This document shows, piece after piece, positions 36,901 through 47,300 of a DNA stretch of 64,000 nucleotides (positions are counted from its first letter, which is position 1; each line of letters opens with the position of its first letter). The translations under genes and the position numbers were made by a program. Below the pieces are notes generated by a model. It made no database searches. It had not been told where the DNA came from and saw only the letters and a list, made by a program, of their open reading frames with translations. Source of the stretch: Tiliqua scincoides (lineage: Eukaryota; Chordata; Lepidosauria; Squamata; Scincidae); the NCBI RefSeq assembly GCF_035046505.1, contig NC_089827.1, positions 61,384,856 through 61,448,855 of the forward strand, written 5' to 3'.

Positions 36901-39900
36901 AGATTATGACTAAGTAAAAAATAGTTCCATTATGCCTGGTTCTCATTTGCAGCACCTGCTGAAATAATATAGAGGGTTAATGGATAAAATGGTGAATAAT
37001 TCTGAAGCACCATCCAAATCTCACTTTATTTCATATATTTTGGGGAAAGGCAACTGTCTCTTTTGAAACAAGTTGCTGGCTGCCCCTTACTTTTCTCCTT
37101 GCCTGACAATATTAAAAATCTCAGACGTAGGTGTAACCAGGCTACCCTCTCCAGCTATGAGATAGGAGGCTATCATTGGTAGGTCACATCCCTTGGCCTG
37201 CTCAGAGAAGAATCTGCACTCTCAGAATTTTTAAAACTTCAACTGGAGATAGAATGCGTGGGGATGACCCAAAGAGGTGAGGCTACCAACTTTTGTCTGG
37301 CAGAGCTCCTGTGTCTTTGAGAGGTAACAGGCAGAAATTTAGCAGGTCAAGCTTTTCCTGGAACTGAAGCAACTGAAACCATGGGAAATGCTATAGTGTC
37401 CTCATGGTGTCAGGCAACTGCTTGTTGGCAACCTGAGTGGGGATGAAATGGGCAGTGCATTGTCCTGTTCCTCTCTTCTCTGTCTCCCTGTTCATGGACT
37501 ATTGCAACTCTCGAGGAGGAAGAGGATGCTGACACCCTGAATGAGGATAATTCCCATCCTAATAAGAGATTGCCTCATTTCAGTGCCACAAAATTAGCGC
37601 AAAAAAGTATATGTGGAACTTCAAGGATCTGAGGTTTGGAAATGCACTACGACCAGTTGCTACTATTGTGACACAAAAGCAGAAAACGTCTTACCTAGAA
37701 ATAGTTTCAGGTAAGCGCATGGCTGTAGCTCCACACAGTGCCCACCAAATAGAGCTATTAGGACAAAGCAAACTCTCCAAGCACACTGATTGGTTGGGCT
37801 GATCTGGATCTATTCTTGGTGCATACATTAACTGATGCTTACAGCTCAGGCTTATGTCTGATAGTACAGGAGGCATAGTACTCCTTTGCCTTTTTTGAAA
37901 GTAGGACCATAACAGCTAGATTCACTTCAATGGTAAGCCAGTCCCTTGAAGAGCTGATCCATTCTTCTTGTTACTGCCTATGGCTCCCTCTCTATCATCA
38001 GTTCCTCCCAGTTGCTTCCCAGGCATCCTCTCTTCCCCAGTTGCTACTTAAAGGCTTGCCCACCTCCCCACCTCACCCTTTTGCTTACCACTTATTAACC
38101 TGATGAAGAGTTCTATTGGGCTCAAAAGCTTTGTCACTTTTTGGTTGGATGTCATAAAAGCCGTCCCCTACTCTGGATTGTCAATTTTTCTTTAATGGAC
38201 CAACACATAAGATTTTGTGCCTGTCTATATCAGAGAATTAAGAAAAAGACCAGAGTTCAGTGAACTTCTATCTTTCAATTAGTAGCTGTCATCGGCTGTA
38301 ATAGCCTATGGACTATCACAGAGGGATCACTCTGCCCCTGCAACTCTATAATCTGACATGCCTACAAAGAGCCACAGAGTTCACTGTCAATCATTATGCA
38401 CTGAACCCCTTTGGCTATTCTGCCACATTATATGATGAACGAATTGGACAAAAAGAGCAAAGCTAGACAGCTGTTTCAGGATACTGCCTAGACCTAGAAG
38501 TTGCAACCAATATATGTGTGCAAAGTAGCCTGAAAGATTTCCTGTGCTGGTCTATGGACTGCACTGTTCAATTGGCTAGTGGGGGCTGTATTTGTACACC
38601 CCCTCCATTCCTCCTTTCACCTCAGCCAGGAAGTAAATAGGAGCATTGGGAAAGGTGGCAAAGCTAACAGAGGCAAAAATATCTTCGATCCTGACCGTAA
38701 CTAATTTGCAGATGGATTTAATTGCACTGTCTGGCCATTTTAAATTCCCCGTTACCTAATGTTGAGGCTAAAGGCAGGAGAGTTGGATGTAAATAACAAA
38801 ATATACAGGGAGGCTGGCCAAATGCTTGGAAGAGCAGAGCACAGGCGGCATGGAGATGCAGGCAGGGAGGTGCCATTAGAAATGAATGGACAGGAAACTC
38901 TCCCCAGAGGGCTGTTGCCTTGGTGCACATCTGTGTAAGGTGCCTGTTAAAATGGTTGGCAACCTTCACTCTCGAAAGACTATAGTATAAGCCTACAGCA
39001 CCCAGTATTCCCAGGCGGTCTCCCATCCAAGTACTAACCAGGCCTGACCCTGCTTAGCTTCCTGTTACAATGGTTGCTTTTATGGATGAGATTATTTAAC
39101 CACACTGAATCAATTCAAATATGCAACAGTAGCATGGGATGCCATTCTTCTTGAGGGGGACCACTTCAGATTGCAGGAAGCTGGGATACCAGAGAGGCTA
39201 AACTTCACGAGGGTCAAACAATATGCCATGCAAAATGCATCACAAAGCCTGAGGAGTTTGTGATTTATGTGAGGGGTGCCCCGAAAAGGGGGGGGGTCTC
39301 AGGGCATCATCTGGCAGGGTGCCGAGGGTCGGCTGGATGGTCTCATGGGACCCCTGGGTGGGGTGTCCACCTCCCTGGGGTTCCTTGCAGGGGAAGCCTC
39401 AAACCAAGCCAAGGGGAAGGGGGTTCACGACACCCTTGTCCTCCTCCCTGGAGGCAGGACCTGAGGCCCTTGGTCTTCAGGCAGGAGCTCCACCTCCAGC
39501 CTCCTGCCTTCCCTCTCCAGCACTGCCTGTCATCACAGGCCTCCCTGCTTTTATTCTCCCCAGCCACACCCTCGGCTCCTCCCCTTCCTCCCTCTCTAGG
39601 CTTAAAGGGGCCCTGACCCTGGCCTGCTTCCCTCCTCTTTGGTGGTTAATGGTGACCCGGCCCTGCTCACTGCTTGGGTCGGGTGAGCCCTGGGGGGATG
39701 CTCTCTCCCACCCAGCTGCCCTACGTCTTTCCTGGTCAGCTGGAGAGGTGGTGGTGGCTCTATGGCCAGGCAGTTCTGCCCCTGGCCTGCAGCCAGGTAA
39801 GGCAGGGGTCGGACAAGGGCTCGACCCCTGACAATTTATTTTCTTTAAATAAGGTACTGAAGATTGACAGAACCAGGCAAAACTATGGCTGAGGGGGAGC

Positions 39901-41201
39901 TTAGCACTTTGCCTCCACCATGCTCCTGATGCTGATCACCCCCATTCATCCCCATTCATCCTGTTCGGGTTAAAGGACTGGGCAAGAAGTAGAGGAAATT
40001 TCAGTGTGAAAATACACCCAGAAAATCATGATCATGAACGTAGGTCTGGGAGGAGGTCATCATCAGCCACAGCAAACACATCAGCCCATAGAAATTGATC
40101 AAGGATTGTTTTCATGTTGCCCAAATCTCAAGACAGTGGCTTCTCCACAAAGCACAGGTGCCTAACCCTTGATTAAAGAAAGGTTAACTTGAATTAGTCA
40201 CACACACACACTCTCAGGACAGTAAGCCGAGAAACAAATGTTACAGAGAGACTCTAGCAAATTACCCCAGGGCAGCTGCCAGAAAAGTTCATTGTTTTGT
40301 TTTACTTTTTAACTCTTCCTAAATGACTTGCCATATTATGCAAAAATGGTTGCTGGCCATATGCCGATTGGGATGACAATCCTTTGATTTTGGTTTTTAG
40401 GAAGTTGTAACCAATTTAGAGTAGTTCCAAACCATTCCACTAGCCTTTAAAAAAAGGGGTGAGCACTCTGCTCTCTTCGCTTGGTTTATATGTACACAAG
40501 AAATGGATCTCATGGAGCCTTCTATTCCAGGCCTCTGCCTTCTGCTATGGGAAATATTTGTCAAGATCTCCCTCTTCGAGTGTTATATTCATTCCCACCG
40601 CTACCTGGGGTGAAGGAAAGACTCCCATTTATACAGGAATATCTGCAGCACTCTGGGTGAAGCTTCTGAAAAAAAGCAGAGCCAAGAGAAATAAGAAGAC
40701 ATACCATACGAAAGAGCGAGATGGTATTCATTGTGATATTATAATGCGAAAGGACACTGGAGCTAGTGCAGAGTCCAAATGGTACATCTTCTAAATTTTG
40801 TACCATGGCAAGGAATTCTGAAACTTCTGGTCGCTCGGAATCCTGGAAGATCGGAGGGAGAGGATAAAAGGAAAGAATTAAGGCACATCTATAGCACAAA
40901 TGTGTGTCAGGTATAACCTAACAGTTCAATCATAACTAAATTCCTGCACGGTGATGCAGCAGCACCAGCACAGGCTACACGACATCCCATGGGGGATTTT
41001 GGGCTGCTGGAAGTGTCCTCAGGATAAAGAACATTTGTCACCTTGCCCCAGGGTAAGCCCCAGCAACCACTATGGGTCAACTCAAACTTGTGCCAGCAGT
41101 ATCGCTGATGCATTTCCAAGTTGATCCATGCAAGTGAATCAAGCCCAGGAAGGGGGATAGCATTCAGCGTGCACTGCCACCACTGAATCTGTCCCCCTCC
41201 T

Positions 41202-41248
<47 letters not shown>

Positions 41249-41251
41249 AAC

Positions 41252-41321
<70 letters not shown>

Positions 41322-44300
41322 GTATTTATATACCGCTTTTCAACAAAAAGTTCCCAAAGCGGTTTACAGGAAAAAAAAAATCAAATAACTAATGGCTCCC
41401 TGTCCCAAAAGGGCTCACAATCTAAAAATATGCAAAAGAACACCAGCAGACAGCCACTAGAAAAGACACTGCTGGGGGGAGGTGGGCCAGTTACTCTCCC
41501 CCTGCTGAATAAAAGAGGAGCACCCACTTTCTGCCCATACCCATCATATCTCCTTCCTGTTCCGCCCTCCCCCACACCATACCATACCTTCCTTGTCTCT
41601 GATTTACCTCCTCCAGCGGGCCTCCATCACTCTGCAATGATCGCAGGAAGGCTTCAAACTTCCCACCAGTACCATGTCTCCCTGCACTGCCACAAAACAC
41701 TTTATTTTTTTTTCCTTTTATTTTTATTTTATTTTTTAGCGCAGAAAAAAAACCAAATACAGCATAAACTAAATAAGTAATAAAAAGCAAACACAAAACA
41801 ACTAAGCTAGAAAATATAATACAAAACTACAAAACTTAACACTTAACACAAAATTTAAAAAGACTTCCACTTATCTCTACTACAGACATACCTGCACTGC
41901 CACAAAACACTTTATGGCATTTTTGCAGCAGCATGTGCTGGTGGAACACATATTCTGCCAGCACAAGCCTTGGTTAGGATTGGGCCGTAAGTTTAACCGT
42001 TGTGACTTTTCCTAAAGCAGTGTTTCTTAAAGCGTGCTCCTAGGAGCCCTGGGGCTCCCTGATACACCTTCAGGGGCTTCACAAGCACACCAGAAGTGGC
42101 CATCTGCTTGTCACCGCACCACTCTTGGCTCTGGGACTCCGCAAGATTCCATGCATGTACTGGTGGGACTCCTTGAGACTCTGTTGAGGAATGCAAAGGA
42201 CTTTGGAGACTGAAAGCTTTGAGAACTGCTATCCTAAAGAATCATGGAAATTGGAATGCGTTAAAGGTGTTGAAAGCTCTCTGAAAATCATCCTCAGCTC
42301 TCTCCTTGTAGTTCTATAGCTCCGAGGAGTCCCTGGGGAGAGGTAATGGTTATTAAACCTTTGCTGCATACTACAGAGGTGCACTGAGTACAGAAGGGGA
42401 AAAAAGTAACTGAAAGCCAAGAAAGGAACGCTAAAGGCAGGAGATATTTATGCTTCAGCTTTTCTCCAGACCTTTGTGCTTTCCACTGGAACTCAGGAGA
42501 ATAAGAATGCTGACATCTGGTGGTCATTTCTGTCCATGCAGGGGCCCCATCCCACTTCCCAAATGAATGAATACATATCCACAGAAAACTTCACTTTGGG
42601 TTCCCCTCAATATACCAATGTAGCTGTCAGACTATTTATGCTATGTTGTAGAAGGGGATGAGCAATACATTTCTGCCAGCATAGCTGCTTTTGTAAACAG
42701 GTTTTTGTAAACAGATACAACGAGGGCCTCTTCTTGGCAGCCCTGCCACTGCAGATAAGAACTTAAGAACAGCCCCCTGGATCAGGCCATAGGCCCATCT
42801 AGTCCAGCTTCCTGTATCTCACAGCGGCCCCACCAAATGTCCCAGGGAGCACACCTGATAACAAGAGACCTGCATCCTGGTGCTCTCCCTTGCATCTGAC
42901 ATAGCCCATTTCTAAAATCAGGAGGTTGCACATACACATCATGGCTTGTAACCCTTAATGGATTTTTCCTCCAGAAACTTGCCCAATCCCCTTTTAAAGG
43001 CATTAGAGAGGTGCCAATTGTGAAAATTGCCCATTGACACCCACTCTCTGTTTCCTGGTCTTCAACCAGTTCTCAATCCATGAGAGGACCTGTCCTCTAA
43101 TTCCCTGACTGTGGAGTTTTTTCAGTAGCCTTTGGTGAGGGACCATGTCGAACACCTTCTGAAAGTCCAGTTATATAATGTCTACAGGTTCTCCCACATC
43201 CACATGCCTGTTGACCTTTCCAAAGAATTCTATAAGGTTTGTGAGGCAAGACTTACCCTTACAGAAGCCATGCTGATTCTCCCTCAGCAAGGCCTGTTCG
43301 TCTATGTGTTTTGAGATGCTATCTTTGATGAGGCATTCCACCATCTTACCCGGTATAGATGTTAGGCTGACCGGCCTATAGTTTCCCGGGTCCCCCCTCT
43401 TTCCCTTTTTAAAGATCGGCGTAACATTTGCTATCCTCCAATCTTCTGGCACCGTGGCCGTTTTGAGGGACAAGTTGCATATTTTAGTCAAGAGCTCAGC
43501 AACTTCATTCTTCAATTCCTTAATAACTCTTGGGTGGATGCCATCAGGGCCCGGTGACTTACTGATCTTTAATTTATCAATGAGGTCTGAAACATCTTCT
43601 CTTTTAACCTGTCTGACTTAATTCCTGGGTCAGGAGGGTCCGTTCGGGCAGCAGTATCTGCCCGAGGTCTTCTGCCGTGAAGACAGATGCAAAGAACTCA
43701 TTTAATTTCTCTGCCATCTCTAAGTCTCCTTTTATCTCCCCTTTCCCTCCCTCACCATCCAGAGGGCCAACCGCTTCTCTGGCGGGATTCCTGCTTCTAA
43801 CATATTTGAAGAAGCTTTTATTATTCCCCTTAATGCTGCTGGCCGTGTGTTCCTCATAGTCTCTCTCATAGATGATACCCCCTGACTGGAGGACAGCATT
43901 TGATTCTGTTTTAACAATGCTGGATACCATTTATTCATCCTCCTCCTTTCCTACCCACTCCAAAGCAAAAGCAGAATCCACCTTGTTAGAACAGGCAGGA
44001 CTGGTGGGTAAACAAATAGACCACTTCAGGGTGAAAAACTGTTCCCATAGAACAGCAGCTGTGGGGTAGGAAGGTAAAGGAACAAGCAGGGGCAGGTCAT
44101 GGGTCAGGGATGGGCATGGTTGTTTATCTTGTGTACTACATAGTTGCTGTTGCAGCTTTATAAAACAAGAAAAAAAAACACCAATAAAATGACTTCTTAT
44201 ATTGGTCAAACTGGTGTAGGAGTGAGGAAGCTTGCAAGTTGTATAGAATTCTTCCAACAGGCAATATCTGTTTGATGGTGTGAAGTTGGAAGGCTTGCAT

Positions 44301-47300
44301 ACCTGCAAACAAGCATAAGTTACTGCTTGACTTATGGACTGCGTAGATCTCATAGCAAGTAAGCATGCTACTTCAAATGATATGGTACAGCATCTACCCA
44401 CGAGGGGATCTAGTAATGAGTAAGCATACCAGTCTCACAGGCAATTCCTTGGCAATTCCTTGTACATGTGGTCTGCATATCTGTGAAGAGCAGCACAGGG
44501 GTGAACTTGCAAGGTGGGATAGTTTGTTTCTTGTGGACCCAGGAACAAGGCAGATCTAAGTTGCTCACATTGCTGTAGTTTATGAGTTTAAAAATGCACC
44601 TACAAATCCCCTTAAAAATACACTGCTGTCTTGGAAATTTCATCCTGCATATATAAAGAGCATGGCACACTAAGCCACGCTGAGAATCTTGCCTTGAAGT
44701 CTCCGCCTTTCCCCCTTACTGAAAGCTGAAATGATGCCCCCACACTAAGCGCATGCGGAAGAGATGAAAAGGATCATGCCAAGAATCCACCTAGTCCAGC
44801 ACACTGTCTCTCTGAGTGGTCAGCCTGACACCTGAGAAGTTCACCAGTAAAGCTGATGATGTAAGATAACTATCCCATGCTGTTTGTCTATTGCACCTGG
44901 TAAATAGGTGCTTAGCCATAATTGCTCAACATGGACAGTAGCCAAGGAGAGACCCATCCACCATAAACTCTAATTCTAATTAGACCCTTTTTATCTAATG
45001 TAATCCTTTTTTCCATGGAATGTAGCTTGCACACTAAACTAATCCAGGAAAAGGTATCATTTTCGACTAGCTTGTTACCAAGCACAGCATACAGGATCTA
45101 CTGATCAAATTTAAGAATAATTTCATGGATACTGAAAAGGAGGAGAAAAATGGAGGGTGGTGACAACCTCTACCATTGAAAGAAGCCTATCAATATGTTA
45201 ATTAAGTAAACCTGACTCTTTTGGCACAATGTTAAGCTCCTCTTGTGCTGGTGGAGAGCAGGCTCCACTGGCACAGCCTGTTGCAAAAGCACCATAAAGC
45301 ACTTTGAGACAGTGCCATCGCACCAGCACCACTGAGGACCTCAATGTCTGCCTCAGCAGGTATGCCCAGCACAAGGACGTGAAGGGGCAGGGGATAATGG
45401 GGGGAGGGCAAGGTGGGCAGATTCGGCCTAGGAGGGGTTGGGATTGGTGGCATTGGCACAAGCCATACCCTATTCCCCTTCATGAGACTCCCCGCCGCTC
45501 TCCCCTTAGACTTGCACCAGTGAATTAGCAGGCACAGGTCTGACTTGACCCATTGCAGCAGCTGGGGCTTTCCCAGGGCAAGGAGCGAAATGTTCCCTTA
45601 CCTCAAGGAGACCTGCAGACTCCTAAATTCCCTTACAGGATATTGTGCAAGCCACCTTCAATAGGATTGAGCTGCCCATTTCCGAATTCCACCCTCCAAC
45701 TCCTCCAGCATCTATAAGCTCTCAACATAAAGCTATGTGGAAATGGAGCAAAAAGGCACCTTTAAAACAGTGGCTTTCTTATATTTAACAGGAGAACAAC
45801 TATCCCTTTTCATCCCAGCACTGTATCCTTCTCCGTAGCTATTGCCAGCTGTGTCTCTTGAGTTTTTGTTGTTACCGTTAAGATTGGGAGCCCCTTTGGG
45901 ACTCAGAACCATTTTCTTACTCCTATCCCATGTGAGGGCCCAATCCAATCCAGCTTTCCAGCACCCGTGCAGCTACAATGCAGCCCCAAGGTAAAGGAAC
46001 AAATGTTCTCATACCTTGAGAGGCTCTGTGACTGCCTCCCCACCACAGGTTGTAGTGCATGCCCCATTGGCACAGCTGCACCAGCACTGGAAAATTGGAT
46101 AGGATTTGGCCCTTAATCACTCTGGGGTGAAAAAAATAAACAACTTTTTTCCAGTGCTGTGTAAATGTTCTAAATAACAATATATTATTTGTCTTTAGTG
46201 AAAAGTATGAAAACATTTCATATATTTTAAGAACAAACCAATATATACAGTATATGTGTTTGACAGAATGCCTCTCTGGAACAAGACTGGAAATATGCAA
46301 ATTCACAACTATTTTAGGAACATTTGGCTCTTGATACTTTTTATACCAGAAATGTCAATGACAGCTGGTCCGTGAAGGATACATACAATTCATGAAATCG
46401 CCTCTGATCAAGCAAAAAATTCTTAAGGATTGAAGTTCCTTCCAGAACATGGATTTGAAAAACAAAGTCCCCGGCCAACTTGGTTCAGTTAGGGGGAGAA
46501 GGAAGGAGAAATAACTGAAAAGATTGCGCGGGAGGGGGAGTGTCTAATTTTAAACAAAATTTTTGTGACCTGTTTTTTGTACAGCTGGTTCTGGAGAGGA
46601 AGCAGAATTGTGGAATGAAAACAAGCCAGTAAACTAGGGAATTAGATACTTTGGGGCATTCTGTGAAAGAACTGGGTCTCATCTAGCCTGACCAAATTCC
46701 AGACCTTTGAAAACTTGGCTTCAGATATATACAGAATATTTATAGAGACAGGAATGTTTTTCACAAATGCAACACAGCATCCTAGAGGAAAAGTAATTGT
46801 GCACTCTGCAGACTCTTCAGGCCATCGTAGCTGCAGGCTGTTGGTATTTTGAGTGGTAGATACTGCCTCAAGAGGATCCAGGAAAACAGATCTGAATTAA
46901 AACTCACATGCGTAGTCCTTTCATTACTTATTAGACTTCAGGCAGCCCAAGACTAAGCTTCCCAGTGCCTGGAGGTACAGCAGCGCTGAAATGGTGATTG
47001 CTGTATCGCACAGGGAAGCTGCCAGAGATTCCCCCAGGGGCAGGCCCCACCATGGAGCTTCTCAAGTCTGCACCGGCTATTTTGCCAGTGGAGACTTATG
47101 AACCTCCATATCGGGCTCCAGTGAGGCACGGTTGTACTGGCGCTGGAAAATTGGATAGCATTTGGCCCTGAGTCTTTGTTCTTTCAAGATCCAGATTTCC
47201 AATAATACACTCATATTGAATATAAGAAACAGCCTTCAGAGAGAAACTTTGTGAACCTAGAATTATTTGTGGATCAATATTATTTTTGGAACTCAGACTG

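Larger units (their letters stand above)
40918..41990. mobile_element. Long Harbinger-like element carrying later insertions
   Basis: The left portion from about 40918 to 41200 shares GGTAAGCCCCAGCAACCACT with the 19226-19730 element, and the right end TTGGTTAGGATTGGGCC is at 41970-41987. In between lie a LINE/SINE 3' fragment with (AAC)n/(AAT)n and a poly(A) retroposed segment. Confidence 0.5.

Noticed and set aside
39319-39831. 170-residue frame in GC-rich DNA
   Set aside because: It falls entirely within the solo LTR; open frames are expected by chance at this base composition.
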